64,000 bases of DNA from contig OZ026844.1 of the NCBI GenBank assembly GCA_964023205.1, forward strand, positions 36,441,326 through 36,505,325. Direction: 5' to 3'. This stretch comes from Lutraria lutraria (Eukaryota > Mollusca > Bivalvia > Venerida > Mactridae). Shown here piece by piece: positions 22,601 to 32,379 of this stretch; positions within the stretch are counted from its first letter, which is position 1, and every line of letters starts with the position of its first letter. The notes beneath the pieces are model-generated. The model was not told the origin of the DNA, did no database searches, and saw nothing but the letters and a program-made list of their open reading frames with translations. Both the position numbers and the translations under genes were made by a program.

Positions 22601-25600
22601 ACTCCGCCCCCTGCTGTAATGCAGACCAATGGTATGGTTGTATCTAAATAAATCCCGACCATAGTCAGTTAAGTGTTACACATGGTACTGTTTAGGATTT
22701 ATTATTAAGAGCCACCCATTCAATAATCTGTTCATTAACAGACAATTTATATGAGACATTATATTTACATACCCGGACATTCTGGGCAGCATTTTCCTGG
22801 TTTAACCTCGGGTGTTCTTCCATTAGGACACTTAGGATATTCACAAGACATTGACCGACACATCATTCCACTGTCTCTCGTACACGTGCAGTCCTAAAAT
22901 ATACTCCACGTGTTAACAGTATATCGTGTTACAGTAAAATCGTATTAAGAGACCAATTTTGCTATTACAATCTACTCATTATTAAGGTGACTTATTTCGA
23001 ACTGTGGTTTATGTTAACATTAGCGCCTCGATAATATGTCCACCTTTGAGGGAAAACAACAGACCTTAATATTGAGGTGGTCTACAGTTGAAATATAAAG
23101 GAAATGTGGAAAAGTCGACCGGAAATAATATAATCTTATTAAATAGGAACATTCATACTGGTGCAGTTATTTGTCTATGGTTCGCTGTGTTGGCGTGAAC
23201 CCGTTAGAGCGACGGCCAATACAGCTGCCCGAAGACAAACATATATCGGCCGATTCCGTACCGCCATCATGGCTAACCTTCATGTTAAGTCGACATTGGA
23301 ACTACTTTTCGAATTGCCCGGATGTGAAACAAAACAGACAAATATGTCAGCTTCAAGGAAAGGATGACTGTTTTTTGCGCAAACTGCTGTTTGTTGTATA
23401 CTATAAACTAAACTGGTTCCCGTACACACAAGTCAACGGGAACCAGTTTAACTATAAACTAACATAAGCAAGTATTGTCTGAAAGTATTGAACAAGTCTG
23501 AAATGAAAACTTCAAGGGACGTCATTTTAAGAACTGCATGTAGGTTGTATGACGGTTACATTTCCTTAGCAATGAATAGTCAGTCGAATCACATATGTAA
23601 GGCCTAGATGCATATCAATCTATCACGAACATATGATGTAAGATGGAGGTCTAGAATTGGTCAATGTGTATCGTATGGTCTATGAATTACCTCACATGGT
23701 GTTGGTTTATACACGTCCCCAATCTGGAATTTCATTCCGTTATGTTCACAATGATCCATGACGGGCCTCCTGCATACAGTACTACATCCTTCCTTACAAC
23801 AAATCTGGTCATCATAGCAACCGTCATTACTCATACATTGTGTTTCACATAAACCACGATCATGTTCATTGGCAGGGCAGGTTTCTGGACTTACAACTGA
23901 AATGATATTCGTTATTACTGAACAATATGCAAAACGGGGCTTTGAATCCACAAATATGTCACCTTAAAACATGTTATAAATGTATGCATAGGTTGCGTGC
24001 ATGTAATGTATTGAATTCGATACTATTAATATGATAGAGCTGTTCAATGTCTACAGCGCTGTTCATCTTACTTGCCGATCTTTTAAAGAAAAACTTACAG
24101 TATTGTTCGCAGTATTTGCCGATGTATTTATCGGGACACCAACACTTCTCATAACCTCCTTGTTTGTAACATTTCCCGCCATTCAAACAGTCCAGGGTAC
24201 AGAGGGCTGTAAAATATGAAATATAAGTAATTTTGATATGCTACTTCTCAGTGTCCATGTAAGTCGGCTTAAGTACAATGAATTTTCAAACTATCACTGA
24301 ACAGAGGTGGACCATTTCTTTACTCACATTTAAGAAATTAATCAACTCGTGTGAAGTATATAACTATTTCGGTGTTTCCAAGTTCAAATCAATCTCGTCA
24401 GCAGAGTACATTGTATATTCTTCACCTTAGTCGGTAGAGTTCAGGACTGTTCATTGACAAGTCGTCGGTTCGAAACTTGAATGAGGAACATTTCCTTTCA
24501 ACCTCTCTACTCTTTGAGGGAACAATGTTGATAAGGTGTATCAAGGTCCATGGTTAAACACCTAAGATTGTAACCAGGCATGAATTTTGTGCACAATTTA
24601 TTAGGATGCCAGTGATAGAGGATAAGAACAACTTACCTTGTTCACAATTTTCTCCGGAATAATCCTCTGAACAATTACAATAAGGTCGACCATCCCTTAC
24701 CATACAATCACCATTCATACATCCATGACATATCGCTGAAACATAATTGAAAAACATATAATGATTCATGTCAACCAATCAAAAGAGACGAAACTGAATT
24801 CCTTTCTTCGGTTAACCAACCAAATGCCTCCTTGTAAAACAAAGTAGAGTATTTGACATTTGCCTCAACGGTATTTTACTTTTCTGTGTAGTTCAAGTGG
24901 CTCTTATGTCTGAGCTACAGGTTCAATACTATATTTTCCAGTTGTTTAAAATAATGTCACGTGGCGACCACGTGGTATCTCTGTATCATCAAACCATAGG
25001 TTGTGAAACACATCAGTAACTAACTCGCAAGAAAATATTCACGATTGTAAATAAGGAACATTTTACGGCTGTTTCCTATTTTCTTCAGAGTTGTCCCCCT
25101 TCTATATAGATTGAGAAATATCATTAACTTAAAGTATTTGAATAATTTGACTTACGGACTTCGCAGCTTACTCCAGTGAACCCATGTGGACAATTACACC
25201 GGCTATACATACTGGTCCCACCATTCTGACACTCATGACCACCCGTAGCATTTCCTGTACAGAGAAAATTTGTTGAAATGTTTATAAAAAGGTTCATGAA
25301 TCATTGTCTTCGGGCGCTCATTATTCATAGGGATGCATTGTACAATTTAAGTAGTTAATTTCGTAAGAAATGACCGTGATTGTAAGTTGACAGACGATCG
25401 CTATCGACAGTTTGTTGTTAACACGGGTTGTGCCGTAGGAATCAGGTACGCATGTACTTAAAATGTGTCGTCTGATTGTAATAAACCTATATTCTATGCT
25501 TTTCCGGTTTATAAATGTACATTATGTGGCTTGCTTGAACTGTTTTTTTTAAACGTTTATGTGAGCTACACCAGCCAGTAAAAGAACAGTTGAAGAGAAA

Positions 25601-28405
25601 CTTGTGACAAAATAGAATTAAGCTGTTTTGTTTACAAACTATAGGTTACTCGAGGCATATCTAAAAAATCGTTCTGTTCTGTCTCAGCTAAGAAATGTCT
25701 TATGTACGGCCCTCCGTGTGTCAAAATATCTGTACAGTCGCCCGTTTGTCAAAAAGTCTTAATTCATACTTACGGCATCTTCCGTACATATCACGTTCAA
25801 AGCCATCACAACATCTTTCATAACATTTATAAGCAACACAATCTCTGATGGAAGCGCATAAAACACTAGAATAAAATATACAGTTATTCAGTACTGATCA
25901 ATATACATTCAGTATTATACTTTTTAAAAAAAAAAAGTCTATAACAATCCATGCTATCATGCAATGCATTTTTGTTTCGTGTGATATTGAATGTGCATCT
26001 TACTTCAATGTACAACATAATTCATGTCTCTATTGTTTCCCAATAAATAATATATTAAAATAAATAATTTCAATGTTAATGCATTTTCGTGTAGTCAAGG
26101 GAGACAACTCAATTTTGGTAAAATTTTACTTTTTTAACGAGTGATCTCCCTTATTTGTATCTGACTAACTTTTTTACGGTCTTGTCCGCTTTTAACCTCC
26201 TAGTCTGCATTGAGTTCACATCATTATAAAAATAAATTTGCATATAAATAGACAAAATCCATCCATGGGTTGAATCAAATGAGACACAAATATACCTGTA
26301 TCATGTACGATATTATCTTACGGATTAAGTAAAGTCGACATGAAGGACATCACACCAATTTGCGAGGACTGACAGACGCACGATCGGACAGACGTGAGAA
26401 CGAACGAATAAATCAACGAATATAGACATGCACACAAGCACACATATAAGTCCAACGATCGAACAAAAGCGGAGTAAAATAAAAATGAAAACTAACTAGG
26501 ACTAATTATTATACGTACCAGGAGTTGTCTGAATAATCATGGGTCATGTGATATTCTGTGGAGCTATCATCATTATCATAGTCCTCACTGTCATACTCAA
26601 AATGGTATTCTGACTCATCGAAATCACGACAACACTTAATGGTGATGCAAGTGGCATTTGCAGCATAGAGGTCGCGGCACACGTGTGTCTCTGAATCATT
26701 ACTCGGGCAGTTAGATGGTATGGTTTCGCTCCACTCCCTGTAAACATTTAAAATCTGAACTATTATTGTGGTCTAGTTATGTATATCGTAAACATGGACG
26801 ACAAAAATATTAGCTGTTGTGTCTCTGGTAGCGACTATTTTATTATTAAGACCGCTTCATTTTAAAGTTCACTTATTTGAACTTGATAATGAGGCAACCT
26901 CAATAATAAGACCAATGTGTATGTCGTAATAATGGCCATTATACCGAGGTTTGCTTTATTCATCATATATATACAGTTAGTGAACTCCTCAAAAAGTTGG
27001 TAAAAAAGGAACAAACAATCTCAAATAGACACATGTGTACTTACGTAAAGTTTTATTTCGAATTTAAACCTCAGATAATATACAATATATAATATACATG
27101 TATGTACAATGATACACATAAATAAGATATACATATGTATGTGGATTACAAATACGTCCTTTATTCTCATACAGATATTTGATTTATCATTGTATTAGTT
27201 TGCATGATCGTCTACCCGGATACAGTATAATTAACATGCACCCGATGGAGATATGTTTTTGTATAAATAAACATCATTCTGGTGGTTGAATGCTTTTAAA
27301 AATGTACCCTTATAGTGTTATATAATACGTGTTCTAGTTTTTGTTGTTATTGATGTAAATATTAAAGATGACTTTGTTCTGTCACATTTAGGGGAGACTT
27401 ATATGATCACGACTTGGTGAATCATACTGATGCTATCACTTACATGTGATGTAACAGTCGTGATTATTTGGTTACAGTTGGGAAATCACCCCCCCCCCCC
27501 CCCGCTTGTCACCTGTCACAAGTATGGAATGAATTATAAATTTGCATACTCTTCTCGTTCCCATGAATTATCTCTCAGTGTGATCATTGTCACTAAAAGT
27601 TTCTTAGAATTGTATTTGTGTTAAATCTGTTTCGGTGTTTTTATTAAATTTATTTGATGTTAGCCGTGATCTGGTTAGATACCGCTAAATTGTGATCCTC
27701 CAAAACCGTGCTTCTAGTTCCAAAATAACGACACTGGTATTTGTCTTAATCTTAAGATTCTAAGTGCTTGAACTATGATTTATTACTGGCATTTTTTTCT
27801 AAATCAAAGGTTAGTTTTTAGTTTCTATATTCGAGAACGAATTTGAATATTTAAGATGAATTTGACTTCATTGAAATATCAGTGATAAAATCAAATAGTA
27901 TCTAAGTTTGGAGAATAAATCAATAAATACAGACCTACAATAAAATTTCCCTCTCTTGGTTATATTAGCCTATTTTAGAACGTTAAGTTTTGTACTTGTT
28001 GATACAAGGACACTTAACAAAGAGTAAAAACCTTTATGAACAAACTATATTTTAGTAATGACATTTCCTTGTACTGCGCAAATACAACGTTGTGTATCGT
28101 TTTAACTATCTGATTATTTCACTATAATAATACTCTTTCGAGAACGTTTAATATATCTTCTTACATAGGAATGATACTTTGTTTTCAGTTGTCTAAACTT
28201 AGTGTTTTAAGTCAATATATGGAAAAAAGCTGGAAAACATAAAACATTCAGCCGAACATTATGAAATACAAAAAGATGTACAATGTATTCACCATACCGA
28301 AGGCAAAATAATATCAGAATGTTGATATTTATCTGTTGTTTAACGACCTATTCGACAGCTATGGTTAATATTCAGAGCTGTCCCAGAGAGAGAGAGGGGG
28401 GAGAG

Positions 28406-28447
<42 letters not shown>

Positions 28448-28524
28448 TAGAGAGAGAGTGAGAGAAAGAGAGAGAGGGAGAGACAGAGAGAGACAGACAG
28501 AGAGAGAGGGAGGTAGGGAGAGAC

Positions 28525-28555
<31 letters not shown>

Positions 28556-30966
28556 GAGACAGAGAGAGAGAGGGGGGTAGGGAGAGACTGTGTGAGAGAG
28601 AGAGACAGAGACAGAGAGACAGACAGAGACAGAGAGAGAGAGAGAGAGAGAGTGGGGGGGGGGGGAGAGAGAGAGAGAGAGTAAGAGAGAGGGAGAGGAG
28701 AGATAAGATACAGAAGAACTGGGCATTTATATCCCTAATCATTTCGAATAGTTTTTCCTGGTTCTGTTTATCGTGCCCGGTGTAAAGCACCGATACACAC
28801 GTCGTCCCTTTTCCAGTGATTGTCTAGACAGTGTTGTACTTACATAGACCATGTTCCTTCTGGGGGATTAAGTGTGAATTAGTTATCTTTAATGATGTAT
28901 TAGTTTAAAGCAAGATGTAATTGTTGACCCGTAAGCATTTTTACAAAATATTCATTTATTTTAACCGATTAATCGTTGAATCTGTAACCGATAATCGTTG
29001 AATCGTTAACTGATTAAACTATAAAAGTACATCCTCTTCTATATCTGTATAATTTATACTTGTGTGTTGTTTAAAGTAGATCCAACACTCATAGTCAATT
29101 TATATGTAAATGGAGATAACTACATGTAGTATAAGATGAGATCACAAATTGATACAAATTGAAAACAAATTAGTAATTTGATGAAGTTTTTTGGGCGGCG
29201 GTAATTCATTCAATGATAACAATGTCAACTATGCTTATATACGGCCAAATTGTGGCTGGTTTAGTAGGAATATAGTTACATTCATTTACATGTTGTAATA
29301 CCTAAATTGAGAGGATACCAAAATGCAGTTTTTCATATTTTTGGTACTACATGTAGTACATGTATTTAACTTCATAGAACCATTGTTTAAGTTTTGTTCA
29401 CATATAGAGAATTACTTGTATTAATGAACTTACAGATATCTTGTTATACCACGATACAGTATTACTATATGACCAATTAGACAACCCACTAATATTAAAA
29501 GTTAACTAAAGTGTTCAAATAATTCAGACAATATACATTATACACAATTATATTTGTGAATTTCCACGAAGGCCATCTAAGAATAACATTTCAGAAATGA
29601 CTTAAGAGAGTAGAAGACTAGTATAAAAGTTCAAACTCCTACTTTTTCGCTAATTTTCTCTTTTCTTATCATCTGGTTTTAACGTTGTACCATTGTGTAT
29701 TCATTAAAGACCACATATAAATAACAATGACATCCGGTACGTATATTCATTCATATGAAAAAGCTGTCCAGCTTGCTTATAGAAGGACGGGGTAGGTCAG
29801 GCTTCTGCAGGTCTTTCTCCGACATTAAAGCTTGAAAATTGCAAACCGAACCTTGTTTGTGGTGGCACCTTATATAACACAAATGCAAGTAAAAATTGGC
29901 CATGATGTAAGTCCTACCAATAAGGTGTAAACTATATATATATTAAATGAATAATGTAGCTGCTTTCTTTGAATGTAATCATGAAATATCATATGATTTG
30001 ATGCCTGTAACTTTAAATTAAGATATTGCTTCAGAAAAGACGCTCTATATTGCAGTCCCTGTTCGAACTAAATGTTTCACGTCATTGTAGGTTTTGTTAA
30101 AAAACGTACCAGGATAGGATTGCTTCGTGATAGATGAGCTGTTGAATTAATTTGATATTCAAACTTATGAAATACATATGTAATTACAAACTATCAAACT
30201 GTATGCCTACGTGCGTGATATATTTTTAGATTTTATCTCCTGACAGTAAAATTTCCTGGAAATTCGTCATTACGATAATATTGTTTTTTTCTGTTGTACT
30301 TTACATTAGTTAAATTTCACAATGCAGTCGTTTACATTATTAGTCATATACCCTGTTTGGTAACTTGTTTTTCACTTTAAATGCGGTTAGGCGTAAAAAA
30401 TGTTTCTTTCTGGCTACCCGACCGAACCTGCGACCCCAGACTTTAAATTTGGTGCGAGGCAAGGTACGGTACATACAATTCCCCACTTTACTTTTCCACA
30501 AGCTTTCAAGAGTCCGCACCTCCGAAAGCCCAGACCTTTCTATCATATTTTGAATAAGCATGTAACCTGAAACGAAGAATCTTTTGAGGTCTTTTTTTTT
30601 ACCCGATGGCACTTTCTTTTTAAAAAATCGACTCTTTGTTGTTTTTAAGGCAAGTGTTCATACGCTTTGTACCTGTTTTACGTACAAATATTTACAGTGA
30701 CAGAAAAAAACAAATTACATCAAGCAGTATTTAAAAAGTTTGAAACCGAACACCCGTTGAAAAATGCTTTACTGCTCCAATCTAATTCTACACAAAAACT
30801 AGACCAATTTACTTTTACCAACAAGGTAAATTAATGTAGAAAATACTTCAATATTCAAATAAAAATAGAAACTTCCATACCTTCCGCCCCAGTCCCACCA
30901 ACTGAACACTGGTGTCGCGGCCCACACCGTCAAAACAAAAAATAAAACTTTAAAGTCCATTCTCAT
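19334..30966 (-). CDS. Type I membrane protein: Cys-rich head, 3 EGF, WAP, VWC, 2 HYR-like, TM, PPxY tail (13 exons)
   Basis: Exons: 30966-30881, 26737-26519, 25865-25774, 25254-25156, 24735-24637, 24206-24099, 23896-23691, 22893-22773, 22157-22009, 21587-21461, 20985-20746, 20120-20043, 19677-19334; all GT-AG, all phases fit, 655 residues. Order: signal peptide (about 1-22); Cys-rich segment (29-133) with an acidic stretch; EGF modules (about 133-165, 166-198, 199-234); WAP (about 235-274, eight Cys); VWC (about 275-344, ten Cys); HYR-like 1 (344-436) and HYR 2 (436-516); transmembrane helix about 538-562; tail with PPAY 601-604, PPAY 613-616, PPSY 632-635 and NPDY 637-640. PPxY motifs bind WW domains such as those of NEDD4-type ubiquitin ligases, and NPxY is an endocytic/PTB signal. 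A surface adhesion or receptor role is inferred. I do not recognise an orthologue. An alternative start at 30960 is equally usable. Confidence 0.9.
20043..20120 (-). CDS. Membrane-protein gene exon 12: juxtamembrane stalk
   Basis: A 78 bp phase 1-1 exon that encodes an acidic then basic stalk, TDFEDMPQGLKQRSKDNTS, and the first residues of the transmembrane helix. The open frame reads on into intron after the GTAAGT donor. Confidence 0.88.
20746..20985 (-). CDS. Membrane-protein gene exon 11: HYR module 2
   Basis: A whole HYR module in one phase 1-1 exon: INSPRFLSCPGDIYVF, W-x-EP-x2-x-DNVG, then LTYRVWDYDRNVAECSFRV. Confidence 0.94.
21461..21587 (-). CDS. Membrane-protein gene exon 10: HYR-like module 1, second half
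   Basis: Encodes VKFRPDKIRRP and the HYR ending TATDSNGKSAMCKFHVIVK ('A.D..G..A.C.F.V.V'). Phase 0 to phase 1. Confidence 0.9.
22009..22157 (-). CDS. Membrane-protein gene exon 9: HYR-like module 1, first half
   Basis: Encodes EPQHKPPTMFDCYVYKMYE and runs to DENEKKLE, phase 1 to phase 0. The 'PP-x-F-x-C' entry resembles a HYR domain, but the middle is divergent. Contains the sequon NTT. Confidence 0.85.
22773..22893 (-). CDS. Membrane-protein gene exon 8: rest of VWC module
   Basis: Encodes DCTCTRDSGMMCRSMSC and ends KPGKCCPECPG, the diagnostic CC-x2-C end of VWC modules, which are often found in BMP-binding proteins. Phase 0 to 1. Confidence 0.94.
22928..23110. repeat. Dispersed 'AAACCTC / GAGGTGGTCT' repeat, intronic copy
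   Basis: Contains ACAGTAAAATCGTATTAAGA at one end and the core TTAATATTGAGGTGGTCT (23066-23083). The same core occurs twice near 32,233 and 32,326. Confidence 0.55.
23171..23467 (+). other. Unrecognised 98-residue open frame antisense in intron 7
   Basis: A frame that reads VNPLERRPIQLPEDKHI, SVPPSWLTFMLSRHWNYF and NRQICQLQGKDDCFLRK. Its composition is more protein-like than neighbouring chance frames and it is locally GC-richer. The last 20 residues come from the hairpin at 23,409-23,450. It may be a relic of an inserted element. I do not assign it to a family. Confidence 0.3.
23400..23461. mobile_element. 40 bp hairpin insertion flanked by exact 11 bp direct repeats
   Basis: ACTATAAACTA occurs at 23400-23410 and again at 23451-23461. 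Between and partly overlapping them sits a perfect inverted repeat with arms TAAACTGGTTCCCGT (23409-23423) and ACGGGAACCAGTTTA (23436-23450), loop 12 bases. The direct repeats look like a target-site duplication around a tiny hairpin element. Confidence 0.6.
23691..23896 (-). CDS. Membrane-protein gene exon 7: WAP module and start of VWC
   Basis: Encodes ETCPANEHDRGLCETQC, GCYDDQICCKEGCSTVC (eight cysteines spaced as in a WAP four-disulfide core), then DHCEHNGMKFQIGDVYKP, the start of a VWC module. Phase 1 to 0. Confidence 0.93.
24099..24206 (-). CDS. Membrane-protein gene exon 6: EGF module 3
   Basis: A symmetrical phase 1-1 exon of 108 bp. It encodes LCTLDCLNGGKCYKQGG, then CWCPDKYIGKYCEQ. 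Three consecutive 1-1 exons, each one EGF, fit a history of module duplication by exon shuffling. Confidence 0.94.
24424..24481 (+). repeat. tRNA-derived SINE-like sequence
   Basis: Has an A-box-like CTTAGTCGGTAGAGT and a B-box-like GGTTCGAAAC about 30 bases on, the internal RNA polymerase III promoter arrangement of tRNA-derived SINEs. Not a functional tRNA: the acceptor stem is not formed. Confidence 0.5.
24637..24735 (-). CDS. Membrane-protein gene exon 5: EGF module 2
   Basis: A symmetrical phase 1-1 exon of 99 bp. It encodes ICHGCMNGDCMVRDGRPYC, then NCSEDYSGENCEQ, a six-cysteine EGF pattern. Confidence 0.93.
24888..24945 (+). repeat. Decayed tRNA-derived SINE-like sequence
   Basis: An A-box-like GTAGTTCAAGTGGCTC and a B-box-like AGGTTCAATAC lie at tRNA spacing. 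Both are imperfect. In an intron of the membrane-protein gene. Confidence 0.35.
25156..25254 (-). CDS. Membrane-protein gene exon 4: EGF module 1
   Basis: A symmetrical phase 1-1 exon of 99 bp. It encodes GGHECQNGGTS, then CNCPHGFTGVSCE, the usual EGF C-terminal pattern. A serine/methionine stretch replaces one of the expected cysteines, so the first disulfide may be altered. Confidence 0.92.
25774..25865 (-). CDS. Membrane-protein gene exon 3: CC-containing Cys cluster
   Basis: Encodes VLCASIRDCVAYKCYERCC and DGFERDMYGRC. The CC-x-G-[FY] ending before a following EGF exon resembles the end of EMI-type modules, but the similarity is weak. Phase 2 to phase 1; TCTAG acceptor, GTAAGT donor. Confidence 0.88.
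26519..26737 (-). CDS. Membrane-protein gene exon 2: Cys-rich and acidic head
   Basis: The correct frame is the one that starts EWSETIPSNCPSND and contains THVCRDLYAANATCITIKCC, then a D/E/Y-rich tract. Phase 2 in and 2 out. Another open frame (67 residues) on the same strand is a shadow. An N-glycosylation sequon NAT is present. Confidence 0.88.
26830..26960. repeat. Divergent copy of the 'ATAAGACC / GAGG' repeat
   Basis: TTATTATTAAGACCGCTTC and CCTCAATAATAAGACCAATG lie in opposite senses, with TAATGGCCATTATACCGAGG at the right side. It resembles the repeats near 10.3, 23.0 and 32.2 kb but is too diverged to delimit precisely. Confidence 0.35.
27488..27504 (+). repeat. Poly(C) run
   Basis: An uninterrupted run of about 17 cytosines within AT-rich intron 1 of the membrane-protein gene. 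Its length in the assembly is likely to be unreliable. Confidence 0.9.
28332..28800 (-). repeat. Dispersed element with an internal 330 bp GA microsatellite, copy 2 of 3
   Basis: On the minus strand it begins near GTGTATCGGTGCTTTACACC with GGGCACGATAAACAGAACC. It then enters a long (TC)n-rich tract (28385-28710) and ends with CTCTGGGACAGCTCTGAATA, CCATAGCTGTCGAATAGG and CGTTAAACAACAGAT. The 3' module is shared with 10,840 and 43,340. Long open frames of Ser/Leu across the tract are meaningless. Confidence 0.75.
30340..30612 (-). other. Unrecognised 90-residue open frame in intron 1
   Basis: A Lys/Arg-rich frame with no splice signals that would join it to the membrane-protein gene. Its DNA includes GGCTACCCGACCGAACCTGC, part of which (TACCCGACCGA) recurs near 36,830, so it is more likely repeat-derived than coding. 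Confidence 0.2.
30881..30966 (-). CDS. Membrane-protein gene exon 1: signal peptide
   Basis: ATG AGA ATG start; the leader core is FKVLFFVLTVWAATPVFS, followed by an unusual aromatic WWDWGG stretch. Phase 2 out at a GTATGG donor. No TATA box; an Inr-like TCAGTC lies about 30 nt upstream. Confidence 0.85.
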
Positions 30967-30999
30967 CCCGTCTAAACAGTTGTCCAGGACCGACTGATC

Positions 31000-32180
31000 T
31001 CTGCTTAGCTAAATAATGTATTCATATGTTCATAATACAATACATCAGGAACTACCCGGCGTATTGAATGTCTCGCGACTGATTGGATCGTTATGTCCCC
31101 GCTCTGGTGAATAGAATAAATAGCATTACATTGTACATATATATTTTACTGCGCATTCAAATCTTGTTACATAGATTTTTCGACAGGTTCAAGGAACTAA
31201 AACTTCCTTATTTACCGAACAGAACAAAAGTTTTATCGATTGCTTGCAGTATCTTATGGAATGCAGTTGGTGCCATTACATTTTATAACACATTTGAATA
31301 GCACGTTGTCTCCCCTGTCAACGAGCAGTATTAAACATTTAACCCTTTTCTCTGTAAGACAAGATTTAAGTTTACATCAATTAATTTTAAGATGGTGTTT
31401 TTATCGTGTACCGGATAGCCTTATTCGTAAGGGCACTCAACACTGGACCAGCATGGGGGATTTCTCACCTTGTATATGAATCTACATACCCCTGGTTAGA
31501 AACTTTAGTCAATGCTGATTATGGTATAATTATGTATGTAGGTTTTAGGTTCGAAACATGGAAATGAATATATTCACGCGTGACCATCCAATGAAGAGTT
31601 TTATAATTGATTATATAACTCCAAACTTGTTAACATTTTAGGAAAGTGTATGTTGTGTGTGGAGGATCGGGCTGGTAATATAAGCTCACTAGTTACGTAA
31701 ATTATTTCAGAACTCTTTAAAACCCAAACACCCGAACACTTGTTTGTTATGGTATAAAGTTGGCCTAGATATTTGACCTAAGTTTCTCTTTATAAGTATT
31801 TTATATATTATATTGTTCAAGATTTAACTACTGGTATACATTTCTGTATATACAAAATGTACACAAAAACATGGGTGAATAAACAGGCTTACATAAACAC
31901 TTATTTATATAGAGTTTGTAATGGCGTGTTTATATAATTATACAAAAAATCTAAAATTCAATATTGTCACGTGTAAAAGAACGTTTTACGTTCAAAAGGC
32001 CATAATTATATATAGTTCATACGTATAAAAAACATATATTTCAATCATATATTTTTTTCAAATGGATTTCTTTGATGTATTGATATCATAAACATTAAAG
32101 TACTTATTTTTCGTCTGAAATTTTGAACTTAATAAGTTGACTATAACTTGAAACCACGTTGTATAATATTGAATATAAAC
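31000..32180. other. Upstream region of the membrane-protein gene
   Basis: No exon recognised on either strand. Two plus-strand open frames of 72 and 79 residues have AT-driven composition and no splice context. Confidence 0.35.
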
Positions 32181-32185
32181 GAGTA

Positions 32186-32375
32186 TGATAAAACCTCGAT
32201 TATCAGACCACCCCTGGACCCCAAACACGGTCTTAAATATTGAGGTGGTCTCATTATCAAGTTGGTATATAAAAGAAATATTGAAAACCAGTCCGTAATT
32301 AAGTGGTCGGTATAATGAGGAGGTTTTAATATTGAGATGGTCTTTTAGTGAGGTATCACAGTATGTACAGTCAAA
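32186..32375. repeat. Dispersed 'AAACCTC / GAGGTGGTCT' repeat, best copy
   Basis: Starts ATAAAACCTCGATTATCAGA with CCACCCCTGGACCCC. It has two cores, TTAAATATTGAGGTGGTCT (32233-32251) and TTAATATTGAGATGGTCT (32326-32343), and ends TAGTGAGGTATCACAG. The two ends are loosely inverted. MITE-like, non-coding. Confidence 0.6.
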
Positions 32376-32379
32376 CGGC

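Noticed and set aside
28340..28790. Ser/Leu-rich open frames of 128 and 141 residues
   Set aside because: They are translations of a GA/TC microsatellite.
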